The notes under the pieces: generated by a model | Told to the model about the DNA's origin: nothing | What the model saw: only the letters and a program-made list of their open reading frames with translations | Databases searched by the model: none | In this document: positions 46,718 through 54,808 of the stretch, piece after piece | How positions within the stretch are numbered: position 1 is the first letter of the stretch | Layout of the letters: every line of letters starts with the position of its first letter | Made by a program: the position numbers and the translations under genes | Assembly (NCBI RefSeq): GCF_000294775.2 | Contig: NZ_CP015506.1 | Coordinates: 4,377,501-4,441,500 of the forward strand | Reading direction: 5' to 3' | DNA length: 64,000 bases | From: Cytobacillus oceanisediminis 2691 | GTDB taxonomy: Bacteria > Bacillota > Bacilli > Bacillales > Cytobacillaceae

Positions 46718-47353
46718 TTAGCCTTTCGACAATTTTCTCAGATTTCTATATACACGAATAACTTCGGATTCATTTCTGGAAATCAATGTCTCAATCAGCT
46801 TTGCATATTGTTCCTTGGTTACCATCATTGTCTCCAGATCCAAAGAATTATAATAATCTTTAAGGATAATCCAGATGCGGAGGAATAGATGATTATCTGC
46901 AAGTGTGACGATTTCCAGAAAAAAGTCATCATCTGAATAGTCTGCTTCAAGAGACCACTTTTTGAACCTAAGAAGCTGATCTTCTCCAGCCTTTTGAATG
47001 ATTAGCCATAAACAATCAAGTTCGATCAAGAACTTGGTTTCTTTAACATCTCTGATGGATTTCTTATCCTGAAGAATAAACGTGCTAAGCAGCTGTACGA
47101 GCTGATGACCTCTAAAATCCCTCATAAAAGTCCCCTCGCCCCTCCTTGTCTCTATTAAGCCAAGAAGTTCAAGGGCTCTTAATGCTTCCCGAACGGAAGA
47201 GCGCCCGACACCCAGGCGCTCTGACAGCTCTCTTTCGGAAGGCAATCGATCTCCAGGCTTAAGTCCGTCATGTTCAATCATGGACCTAAGCTGTTTGACA
47301 ATGCCGATATAAACCTTCGTGTTATTTTGAGGTGGATTCACGTATGGAGTCAC
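46718..47353 (-). CDS. GntR family transcriptional regulator, FadR subfamily
   Basis: 211 residues. N-terminal winged helix (about 14-80) with GLKPGDRLPSERELSERLGV then RSSVREALRALELLGLIETR and wing GEGTFMRDF; C-terminal all-helical FCD-like domain (about 95-205), the usual effector pocket, ending with LADNHLFLRIWIIL. GTG start at 47353 overlaps the ytsJ stop by 4 bp, so it is translationally coupled to malic enzyme. Identical TGGTCAGACCA palindromes lie before ytsJ and before accD, suggesting autoregulation and control of accDA. The effector is unknown. B. subtilis 168 has no regulator gene at this position. Confidence 0.9.
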   Translation of the reverse strand: MTPYVNPPQNNTKVYIGIVKQLRSMIEHDGLKPGDRLPSERELSERLGVGRSSVREALRALELLGLIETRRGEGTFMRDFRGHQLVQLLSTFILQDKKSIRDVKETKFLIELDCLWLIIQKAGEDQLLRFKKWSLEADYSDDDFFLEIVTLADNHLFLRIWIILKDYYNSLDLETMMVTKEQYAKLIETLISRNESEVIRVYRNLRKLSKG

Positions 47354-48588
47354 TCACCTTTTCCAATGACAGCAAGTTGCTTCGTTTTTTCCTTTACTTC
47401 TTCAGGATCCACTTTAATGCGGGCAACACCGGTTTCCATTGCTGCCTTTGCCACTTCAGCCGCAACTGCAGGTGCGACACGGGGATCGAATGGCCCAGGG
47501 ATGACATAATCCGCATTCAGCTCATCCTGATGAACCAAATTGGCAATGGCTTCTACAGCAGCTACTTTCATTTTCTCATTGATATGAGTTGCACGGACAT
47601 CCAGAGCCCCTCTGAAAATTCCAGGGAAAGCCAGCACATTATTGACCTGGTTTGGAAAATCGGATCTTCCTGTCCCAACTACCATCGCTCCAGCTGCTTT
47701 CGCTTCTTCAGGCATAATTTCAGGAGTTGGATTAGCCATAGCGAAAATAATCGGGTCCTGATTCATGGCACCAATCATCTCTGCCGTTAACGCTCCAGCC
47801 GCAGAAACCCCGATGAATACATCTGCACCTTTAATAACATCAGCTAGGCTTCCCTTGGCATTTTCACGATTCGTATACTTCGCTACTTCATTTTTTATCT
47901 CATTCATTCCCTGTGGGCGGCCTTCATAGATGGCACCCTTGGTGTCACACATAATAATATCGCGAACACCATAGCTGTATAGAAGTTTAATGATGGCAAT
48001 TCCGGCCGCACCGGCACCGTTTGCCACAACCTTAATTTCATTCATTTTCTTTCCTGAAAGCTTCAAGGCATTCACAAGACCTGCAACAGTCACAATGGCA
48101 GTGCCATGCTGGTCATCATGGAAAACAGGAATATTTGTTTCCTTTTTTAGTCGCTCTTCTACATAAAAGCAATTTGGAGCAGCAATATCTTCAAGGTTTA
48201 CGCCTCCAAATGTAGGTTCAAGAAGTTTTACAGTCTCAACAATTTTATCAACATCGGTCGTATTGAGGCAAATCGGAAATGCATCCACTCCTGCAAAACT
48301 TTTGAATAGTACAGCTTTACCTTCCATTACAGGCAGGGCGGCTTCCGGCCCGATATTTCCTAATCCCAGCACAGCTGTTCCATCGGAAACAACCGCAACC
48401 ATATTACCTTTCATCGTATATTCATAGACAGTTTCCGGCTTATCATAAATCTCCTTGCAGGGCTCAGCAACCCCTGGGGAATAAGCAAGGCTTAAGTCTT
48501 TGGCATTTCGCACCTGTACTTTTGATTTAGATTCCAATTTCCCTTTATTAGCTCTATGCATATGCAGTGCTTCTTCGCGTAAGGTCAA
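47350..48588 (-). CDS. ytsJ: NAD(P)-dependent malic enzyme
   Basis: 412 residues; decarboxylates malate to pyruvate, in B. subtilis YtsJ with NADP preference, giving NADPH. Malic domain with SLAYSPGVAEPCKEI (about 33) and the metal-binding VFHDDQHGTAIV (about 155); NAD(P) fold with VANGAGAAGIAIIKLL (about 186). GTG 48597 has no room for an RBS; TTG at 48588 has GAGGAG 8 nt upstream and gives MTLREEALHMH, the YtsJ start. A promoter and a GntR-type operator lie about 120-170 bp upstream. Co-transcribed with gntR. Confidence 0.93.
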   Translation of the reverse strand: MTLREEALHMHRANKGKLESKSKVQVRNAKDLSLAYSPGVAEPCKEIYDKPETVYEYTMKGNMVAVVSDGTAVLGLGNIGPEAALPVMEGKAVLFKSFAGVDAFPICLNTTDVDKIVETVKLLEPTFGGVNLEDIAAPNCFYVEERLKKETNIPVFHDDQHGTAIVTVAGLVNALKLSGKKMNEIKVVANGAGAAGIAIIKLLYSYGVRDIIMCDTKGAIYEGRPQGMNEIKNEVAKYTNRENAKGSLADVIKGADVFIGVSAAGALTAEMIGAMNQDPIIFAMANPTPEIMPEEAKAAGAMVVGTGRSDFPNQVNNVLAFPGIFRGALDVRATHINEKMKVAAVEAIANLVHQDELNADYVIPGPFDPRVAPAVAAEVAKAAMETGVARIKVDPEEVKEKTKQLAVIGKGE

Positions 48589-48704
48589 AATTTTCACTCC
48601 TCATATTCCGGATAGGATTTATATATAAACATAGATCGACGAAGAAATACCTGCTGCCTTTCTGCTTGATTATCAGATGGCGCAGGGCTTATCCTTCGCT
48701 TCAG

Positions 48705-48715
48705 TGGTCAGACCA
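48705..48715. promoter_or_regulatory. GntR/FadR-type operator upstream of ytsJ-gntR
   Basis: TGGTCAGACCA, within AGTGGTCAGACCAGT, identical to the accD site. It lies about 20 bp downstream of the predicted -10, a position suited to repression. Confidence 0.78.
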
Positions 48716-48734
48716 GTTTATTTTTCTTCTTACA

Positions 48735-48762
48735 AATATACCATAATTGTTATTGTTGTAAA
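48735..48762 (-). promoter_or_regulatory. SigA-like promoter of ytsJ-gntR
   Basis: Minus-strand TTTACA (48757-48762), 16-nt spacer, TATATT (48735-48740), directly upstream of the palindrome at 48705. Confidence 0.6.
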
Positions 48763-48768
48763 GGGTAA

Positions 48769-51700
48769 TTACTTTAAAATGACGTTATTCTGCCCAAGCA
48801 CTTTCATAAGCAATTGAAGGAAATCTTCTGATGGCGAGATCAGGTCTTCTTCACCCAGGCGAATGGTTTTTCGGGAGCTTTCATAATATAAAACCACCTG
48901 AACCCGGCCTTCATTTTTCTTAAATAACTCTTTAAGCAAACGAAGATTTTCGGATGTTTCCCGATCCTCGGTAATCCTTAAATATAAAACTGGATCTTTG
49001 TTTTGCATTTTTTCAATTGCTTCCTTCACATCATCCAGATGCTGGACAATCAGCTGCTTCTTTCCGTCCCGTTCCTCAATCCTTCCTTCCGCAAAGACGA
49101 TGCTTCCCTGGGAGCACAGCATTGAAAATCGGTTAAACACCTTTGGAAAAACAACTGCCTCCATATCCCCTGTCTGATCGCTCAAGGATAGAAATGCCAT
49201 TGGCTCTCCTTTTTTCGTACGGATCTTTTTCACTTCGGATAAATATGCAACTGTTTTTGCCTTATTTGCATTTCTTTCGAGTTCAATCAGCGGACTGGCA
49301 TCCAGCAGGTGAAAAGATGATTCGTAGATTGAAACCGGATGATCTGATAAATACAGGCCCAGCACATCTTTTTCAAATCTCAGCTTGTCCTCGGAACGGA
49401 TCGGATCTACTTCGGTATATTTAGGCTTAGGAAAAAATTCATCATCCTCAAAGAAATCAGCTTGATCGTCTTCCGGCATAACAAGCTGGGCATGTTCCGC
49501 AGCCACATCCAGGCTGGCAAGCAGAACAGCTCTATCTTCCCCAAATTCATCAAAGCTTCCTGAATGAACCAGGGACTCGAGGACCTTGCGATTAACAGCT
49601 TTTGTTGAAACCCTTATGCAAAAATCAAACAGATCTTCAAAGCGCTTATTTTTCCTAGCCTGAAAAATATCCCTTAAAGCGGCAGCACCTACGCCTTTTA
49701 AGGCTGCAAGACTATACCTGATTGAATCTTTCTCTACCAGAAATGAATAGCCGCTTTTATTTATGGATGGCGGGCTGAGCGCCAAACCCATCTGTCTCAG
49801 TTCTCCGATATACTGGGCAATCCTGCCTTCATTGCCTACTGCTGAAGTCAGCAGTGAAGCCATGAAGTGAAGCGGGTAATGAGTTTTTAAATATGCCAGC
49901 TGATAAGCTATGAAACTGTATGCAACCGCATGGCTCCGGTTAAATCCATAGTTTGCAAACCGGACAATTAGATCATATATATCATGAGCAGCTTGTTCAT
50001 TATAGCCTTTCTTTACTGCTCCTCCTACAAAATGGACACGCTCACGGTCAAGCACTTCTTTTTGCTTCTTGCTGACCGCTCTCCGAAGCAAATCGGCTTC
50101 ACCCAGTGAAAATCCTGCCATTTTTGCAGCGATTTGCATAATTTGTTCCTGATACACGATGACACCATACGTATTTTCAAGAATAGGCTTCAAATCAGGA
50201 TGCGGAAATATAATCGGCTTCCTTCCGTGCTTTCTGTCAATAAACAGCGGGATATTTTCCATAGGGCCGGGGCGGTAAAGGGCATTGACAGCCACAATAT
50301 CTTCAAAGCGCGTTGGCTGGAGCCTTGTCAGCACACTTCGCATCCCCTCAGACTCAAGCTGGAAAATGCCTGTAGTATCTCCTCTTCCCAAAAGACTGTA
50401 TACTGCCTCATCATCCAGGGGAATGTTTTTTATATCAATCTGTGTGCCTGTCTTTCTCTGTATAGAGCTTAAGATATTCTCGATTAGTGTCAGGTTCCTA
50501 AGACCGAGAAAATCCATTTTTAATAGGCCGACATCCTCAAGATGCTCCATCGAGTATTGGGTCAAATAAACATTCTCATGTCCCTTTTGAATGGGAATGG
50601 CCTCAACCAGCGGGTGCTCGCTGATTACAACGCCGGCAGCATGAGTTGATGTGTGCCTTGGGAGACCTTCCAGTTTGATAGCCGTTTCAAAAAGTCTGCG
50701 ATTTAAATCGGATTCCTCGGTGAATCTTCTTAAAGGCTCTGATTCTTTGTAAGCCTCTTTGAGACTGATGCCCAATTTGGAAGGTACTTTTCTTGAAAGC
50801 ATGTCCAGCTCTTTCGGATTAAGCCCAAATGCCCTGCCGACATCCCGTAGTGCCGCCTTAGCTGCCAATGTTCCAAACGTAAGAATTTGAGCAACATGCA
50901 ACTCTCCATATTTCCTGGACACATACCGAATCACCTCATCCCTTCTGTGATCCGGGAAATCGATATCAATATCAGGCATGGAAATTCTTTCTGGATTAAG
51001 GAACCGCTCAAATAATAGCTGATGCTCAATTGGATCCACATCTGTAATATATAAGACATAAGCAACCATTGAACCGGCAGCAGATCCCCGCCCCGGACCG
51101 GTTAAAATTCCATTTTCTCTCGAAAACTTCATAAAATCCCAAACGATTAGAAAATAATCGCTGAATTTCATATTCTTAATTATATTCAGCTCATACTGCA
51201 AACGCTCCCTATGCTCACCATCTGCATCCGGATATCTGTCAGCAAAACCCTTCCAGCAAACTTCTGCCAATAGCTCATCGGCACTCATCCCTTTTACAGC
51301 AGGGTATTTAGGGAGGTTCTGTTTATCCAGCTCAAGCATAACATTGCATTGCTCTGCTATCTTAATCGTATTCTCCAAAGCATCCGGATAACCCGATAAC
51401 AATTCTGCCATTTCCCCGGATGACTTTAAATAATACTCATCGCTCTTCAGCCGCTCTCTCGCTTCATCCTGAAGCTTTTCTCCATTTTTAATGGCCAGCA
51501 GGCACTCATGGGCAAAAGCATCTTCTTTTTTTATGTAACAAACACCATTTGAAGCCGCCAGGCCAATCCCGGTTTCCCCGGAAAGCTGAACCAGAAGTTC
51601 ATGGTTTTTTTTCTCTTCACGCAGCCCATGATCCTGTATAGTGAAAAAGAATGAATGCGGCTCGAAAAGACTGCTGAAAAGTTCAGCTATTCTTTTTGCC

Positions 51701-52128
51701 TGGCCGTATTCACCCGCCTCAAGATAGTGTTCTATTTCCCCGTCAAGGCCGGGAGTTAAAGCAAACAATCCTCCTGCATAGTGCTTAAGCCATTTAACAG
51801 GGATGCCTTCAGGCGATTTTGTCTGGACTGTGCTTGTGATTTTTAATAGATTCTGAAAACCCTGCCTGTCTTTAGCCAAAAGGACCATCGGATAAGCTTC
51901 CCCTTCGGAAATCTCGCTTAATACATCCACAGAGAGGCCCAGGATTGGCTTTATGGACTGCTTAAGACATTCTTTATAAAAGGCAACAGCTCCGTACATG
52001 ACATTCCGGTCCGTTAAAGCCAGGGCAGGAAACCTGTTTTCCCTGGCGCCTGACACTAGCTGTTCTATTCTTGCCGTGCTCGATAGCAGGCTATAAGCGC
52101 TATATACATGAAGGTGAATAAATGACAC
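48769..52128 (-). CDS. dnaE: DNA polymerase III alpha subunit DnaE
   Basis: The error-prone second replicative polymerase of Firmicutes, which extends RNA primers at the fork. 1119 residues from GTG 52128. PHP domain (1-210) opens SFIHLHVYSAYSLLSS; catalytic palm has TGPGRGSAAGSMVAYVL (about 340) and the metal triad in MPDIDIDFPDHRRD (about 385); then thumb/fingers with RPGPMENIPLFIDRKHG, tandem helix-hairpin-helix, and an OB fold near 960-1040. A GTG at 52137 is an alternative; 52128 restores the family start and has AAGGGTG upstream. There is no 3'-5' exonuclease domain, as in other DnaE proteins. Confidence 0.96.
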   Translation of the reverse strand: MSFIHLHVYSAYSLLSSTARIEQLVSGARENRFPALALTDRNVMYGAVAFYKECLKQSIKPILGLSVDVLSEISEGEAYPMVLLAKDRQGFQNLLKITSTVQTKSPEGIPVKWLKHYAGGLFALTPGLDGEIEHYLEAGEYGQAKRIAELFSSLFEPHSFFFTIQDHGLREEKKNHELLVQLSGETGIGLAASNGVCYIKKEDAFAHECLLAIKNGEKLQDEARERLKSDEYYLKSSGEMAELLSGYPDALENTIKIAEQCNVMLELDKQNLPKYPAVKGMSADELLAEVCWKGFADRYPDADGEHRERLQYELNIIKNMKFSDYFLIVWDFMKFSRENGILTGPGRGSAAGSMVAYVLYITDVDPIEHQLLFERFLNPERISMPDIDIDFPDHRRDEVIRYVSRKYGELHVAQILTFGTLAAKAALRDVGRAFGLNPKELDMLSRKVPSKLGISLKEAYKESEPLRRFTEESDLNRRLFETAIKLEGLPRHTSTHAAGVVISEHPLVEAIPIQKGHENVYLTQYSMEHLEDVGLLKMDFLGLRNLTLIENILSSIQRKTGTQIDIKNIPLDDEAVYSLLGRGDTTGIFQLESEGMRSVLTRLQPTRFEDIVAVNALYRPGPMENIPLFIDRKHGRKPIIFPHPDLKPILENTYGVIVYQEQIMQIAAKMAGFSLGEADLLRRAVSKKQKEVLDRERVHFVGGAVKKGYNEQAAHDIYDLIVRFANYGFNRSHAVAYSFIAYQLAYLKTHYPLHFMASLLTSAVGNEGRIAQYIGELRQMGLALSPPSINKSGYSFLVEKDSIRYSLAALKGVGAAALRDIFQARKNKRFEDLFDFCIRVSTKAVNRKVLESLVHSGSFDEFGEDRAVLLASLDVAAEHAQLVMPEDDQADFFEDDEFFPKPKYTEVDPIRSEDKLRFEKDVLGLYLSDHPVSIYESSFHLLDASPLIELERNANKAKTVAYLSEVKKIRTKKGEPMAFLSLSDQTGDMEAVVFPKVFNRFSMLCSQGSIVFAEGRIEERDGKKQLIVQHLDDVKEAIEKMQNKDPVLYLRITEDRETSENLRLLKELFKKNEGRVQVVLYYESSRKTIRLGEEDLISPSEDFLQLLMKVLGQNNVILK

Positions 52129-52219
52129 GTTTCTCACACCCTTAATTTCTCTGTATTTTCATTATAGAACGCCCGTTTCCAAAAAGAAAATATGTTCTCT
52201 TTTTAACGGCAGCTAAAAA

Positions 52220-52248
52220 ACATATTTTTCTAAGTTTGTCCATATGAT
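52220..52248 (+). promoter_or_regulatory. SigE-like promoter of ytrH-ytrI
   Basis: ACATATT (52220-52226), 14 nt, CATATGAT (52241-52248). This is close to the mother-cell SigE consensus KMATATT-N14-CATACA-T. B. subtilis ytrHI is SigE-dependent. Confidence 0.65.
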
Positions 52249-52300
52249 GAAGTATCAAGATAATTCTGGCAGGGCCATTCCTGCAGCGAGGATGGATGAT

Positions 52301-52639
52301 ATGAATACCCAGCCCTTTTTTTCCACTTTAATTGATAGTTATTTTATTGCTTTCGGTGTTTTGATAGGAGGTTCAATCATTGGAGGTATGGCTGCTTTTC
52401 TGACAGGAAAGCCTCCTTTAAATCAAATCTTCCAGATTTCAAATATGATACGCATCTGGGCTATCATTGCAGCAATCGGGGGAACCTTTGATACAGTTTA
52501 CAGCTTTGAAAGAGGTGTCATGGACGGACAGACAAAGGATATATTTAAGCAATTCATGCTGATTCTTTCTGCTCTCGGAGGGGCCCAGACAGGCGCCATG
52601 CTTATTAACTGGCTGACTCAGGAGAACATTTCAGCATGA
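52301..52639 (+). CDS. ytrH: Sporulation membrane protein YtrH
   Basis: A 112-residue mother-cell membrane protein needed for efficient sporulation in B. subtilis. Helices at about 10-32 (FIAFGVLIGGSIIGGMAAFL), 45-62 (IRIWAIIAAIGGTFDTVYSF) and 80-103 (FMLILSALGGAQTGAMLINW). An ORF opens at 52244, but the ATG at 52301 has GAGG at 9 nt and gives MNTQPFFSTLIDSY, matching the B. subtilis length (113). Overlaps ytrI by 4 bp; preceded by a SigE-like promoter. Confidence 0.9.
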   Translation: MNTQPFFSTLIDSYFIAFGVLIGGSIIGGMAAFLTGKPPLNQIFQISNMIRIWAIIAAIGGTFDTVYSFERGVMDGQTKDIFKQFMLILSALGGAQTGAMLINWLTQENISA

Positions 52640-53136
52640 GGATACCGCCTTACTACCGATTGCCATCCTGGCAGCGCTTTTTAGCAGGAATGGCCCTAGG
52701 GGGCATCATCAGCTGGTTTATTTTTTTATTTGTTTTTGGGCAATGGCAGGAGAGATACAGCAAAGAAATCAAGCTTCAAAAGGATGCTATTTTTGAATTG
52801 GAAAAAGATAAGGAAATCTGGCAGGAGGAATTCAAAAAACTAAATAAAGAAAACCAGAAAAAACTGACTGTCCAGGATATATCCATTAAAATTGTCAACA
52901 GCGAAAAATATAAATTGGATTCCTTCAGTGTTTTTCAGCTGGAAGATGAAATAAAAGAGGATATTAGCATGATGGTTGCCAAAGACATCGATACTGTTTA
53001 CAAAAGCAGCGAACTGATCAAGAAAATAATAGAAAATAAAACACATCGGGTAAATGAAAAGAGATACCGGGTCGAAGTTAAAGAACTGGTCATCTATACA
53101 ACCGTCTCAATTGAATTAAATATCATGCTGGATTAA
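52636..53136 (+). CDS. ytrI: Sporulation membrane protein YtrI
   Basis: 166 residues with one N-terminal helix (FLAGMALGGIISWFIFLFVFG, about 14-34), a charged coiled coil (about 37-80, LQKDAIFELEKDKEIWQEEF) and a soluble C-terminal domain. The family is required for normal sporulation in B. subtilis together with YtrH; the mechanism is not known. Start ATG 52636 overlaps the ytrH stop. It converges with nrnA through a shared terminator. Confidence 0.9.
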   Translation: MRIPPYYRLPSWQRFLAGMALGGIISWFIFLFVFGQWQERYSKEIKLQKDAIFELEKDKEIWQEEFKKLNKENQKKLTVQDISIKIVNSEKYKLDSFSVFQLEDEIKEDISMMVAKDIDTVYKSSELIKKIIENKTHRVNEKRYRVEVKELVIYTTVSIELNIMLD

Positions 53137-53158
53137 TGCCCGGCTTTTGCCGGGCATT
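53135..53158. terminator. Bidirectional terminator, ytrI / nrnA
   Basis: AATGCCCGGC-TTTT-GCCGGGCATT, perfect stem between convergent genes, followed by ATATTTTA on the plus side. Confidence 0.85.
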
Positions 53159-53163
53159 ATATT

Positions 53164-54102
53164 TTAGTTAGCTTTGCAGACATCCTCCAAATCTCTTACA
53201 ACCGATTCCATCTCTTCCCATGAATAAATGGAAGCTCCGGCAGCAAGAGGATGTCCTCCGCCATTATACTTTCTTGCAACTTCATTAATAATTGGACCCT
53301 TCGAACGGAACCGCACACGGATTTGATCGCTCTCCTCGATAAAGAAAACCCAAGCTTTTATTCCCTTCACATCGCCTAGAACACTTACAAGCAGGGAAGC
53401 TTTAGAAGGTACTGCCTGAAATTCTTCGAGCAGTTCTTTTTTCAGGATCATGACAGCTGCACCGCTGCCTCTCATTTCAAAATTTTGCAGTACATAGCCT
53501 TTCAATTTAACAATATTTGCGTCCAGCTCATACATCTTATCAAACAGTTCCGGCCGCGAAAAATTATAGTGAATCAGTTCACCTGCATATGCAAACGTCT
53601 TTTCTGTCGTGCTTGGATAGAGGAAACGGCCGGTGTCCCCTACTATTCCGGCAAATAACAATCTAGCAGCTTCATCAGACATTTTCAGACCCTGATCTTT
53701 GCCGAAAAGATAAAACTCATAAATCATTTCACTGGTAGAGCTTGCATCCGTATCAACCCACATCATATCTCCATATGGATCCATATTCGGGTGATGGTCA
53801 ATTTTGATCAGTTTATTACCCGTTCCATATCTATCATCACATATCCGTTCCGCATTTGCTGTATCACAAACAATGACCAGCGCCCCATTATATGCATCAT
53901 CAGATACTTCATCCAGCCTTCTCATATAATGAAGTGTTTCTTCTTCCTTCCCGACAGTGAAGATTGATTTTTCAGGGAATGAAGCCTTCAGGATTTCAGC
54001 AAGGCCTCCCTGTGAACCATATGCATCCGGATCAGGACGGACATGCCTATGAATAATGATTGTTTCATATTTTTTAATTTCATCAAGTATCTTTTGTTTC
54101 AT
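53164..54102 (-). CDS. nrnA: Bifunctional oligoribonuclease and PAP phosphatase NrnA
   Basis: A 312-residue DHH/DHHA1 phosphoesterase that degrades nanoRNA to mononucleotides and dephosphorylates pAp. DHH motifs: HRHVRPDPDAYGSQ (18-31), VICDTANAERI, LIKIDHHPNMDPYG (about 98-111) and GIVGDTGRF (about 153). The DHHA1 glycine motif is YNGGGHPLAAGASI (about 280). ATG 54102 has AAAGGAG upstream. Same neighbourhood as B. subtilis ytqI (ytrHI-nrnA-ytpI). Confidence 0.96.
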   Translation of the reverse strand: MKQKILDEIKKYETIIIHRHVRPDPDAYGSQGGLAEILKASFPEKSIFTVGKEEETLHYMRRLDEVSDDAYNGALVIVCDTANAERICDDRYGTGNKLIKIDHHPNMDPYGDMMWVDTDASSTSEMIYEFYLFGKDQGLKMSDEAARLLFAGIVGDTGRFLYPSTTEKTFAYAGELIHYNFSRPELFDKMYELDANIVKLKGYVLQNFEMRGSGAAVMILKKELLEEFQAVPSKASLLVSVLGDVKGIKAWVFFIEESDQIRVRFRSKGPIINEVARKYNGGGHPLAAGASIYSWEEMESVVRDLEDVCKAN

Positions 54103-54242
54103 GGCGCGCTCCTTTTTTCTGAATACTACTTTATTTTTACCATATCATCGTGAAAAGAAAAAGAAAACACAGCACGCTTATGGCAATTTTTTATTAATGA
54201 AGGTAAAATAATAAGAGATTGTCGAAACTTGGAGGTTATGAA

Positions 54243-54548
54243 ATGCCTATCTTTGTTATCCTGATTATTCTCTCTTTTTCTTTCTATATTTTCTACAAAG
54301 TGAAATTCTTCAGAAGCAGACAGCCGGCTGAAAGACAATGGATATCAGCCAAGTCCAGGATTGCGCTTGGATCATTCGTCGCCATATTTGGCCTTAATCA
54401 GCTGTTTTTATACAATACAACAACAGCTCTTATTGTGGGAATTGTGTTTATCCTTGTTGGGGTATTAAGCATATGGGGCGGCATGAAAGCATATAAGTTT
54501 TACATGCCTCACGCTGCAAAAGAAGCTGAGGAAGCAAGGAAGAGTTAA
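54243..54548 (+). CDS. ytpI: YtpI family membrane protein
   Basis: A 101-residue small membrane protein: helix 1 (PIFVILIILSFSFYIFYKV, 2-20), then helices at about 44-60 and 64-84 (ALIVGIVFILVGVLSIWGG). Function unknown, conserved in Bacillus. ATG at 54243 with GGAGG 8 nt upstream; the earlier in-frame start at 54219 lies before the RBS. Divergent from nrnA and followed by its own terminator. Confidence 0.87.
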   Translation: MPIFVILIILSFSFYIFYKVKFFRSRQPAERQWISAKSRIALGSFVAIFGLNQLFLYNTTTALIVGIVFILVGVLSIWGGMKAYKFYMPHAAKEAEEARKS

Positions 54549-54576
54549 ATTTAACCGGATTTCCGTAAGTGCCTGC

Positions 54577-54609
54577 AAAAAAAGCCGTTCAAAATGTGAG
54601 CGGCTTTTT
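54577..54609 (+). terminator. ytpI terminator
   Basis: AAAAAGCCG-TTCAAAATGTGAG-CGGCTTTTT stem 28 bp after the ytpI stop. Confidence 0.8.
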
Positions 54610-54647
54610 CTTCATCAGATGGAAAATATATCCTTTAACACTTATTA

Positions 54648-54804
54648 CTGTCTAACGCAAACAGCCGGCCCCCTCGAGATGAGGCCCTCAGGACAAGGGA
54701 GTCTTCGTCATCATAAACATCGCACGACCGAAAGCGGCAGCTTTTGGGAGGACGTGGCGTTCTTGGTCTGCGTTCCTTTGTGGGCAAGGTGCTTCTGCTT
54801 TTCT
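54648..54804 (-). repeat. R2 interspersed repeat with the B module, downstream of ytoI
   Basis: Minus-strand reading runs from AAGAAAAGCAGAAGCACCTTG to GCGTTAGACAGT and carries the B module (54718-54760: CGCCACGTCCTCCCAAAAGC then GCTTTCGGTCGTGCGATG). Its left end abuts the 3' end of ytoI (54809). Confidence 0.8.
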
Positions 54805-54808
54805 TGTA

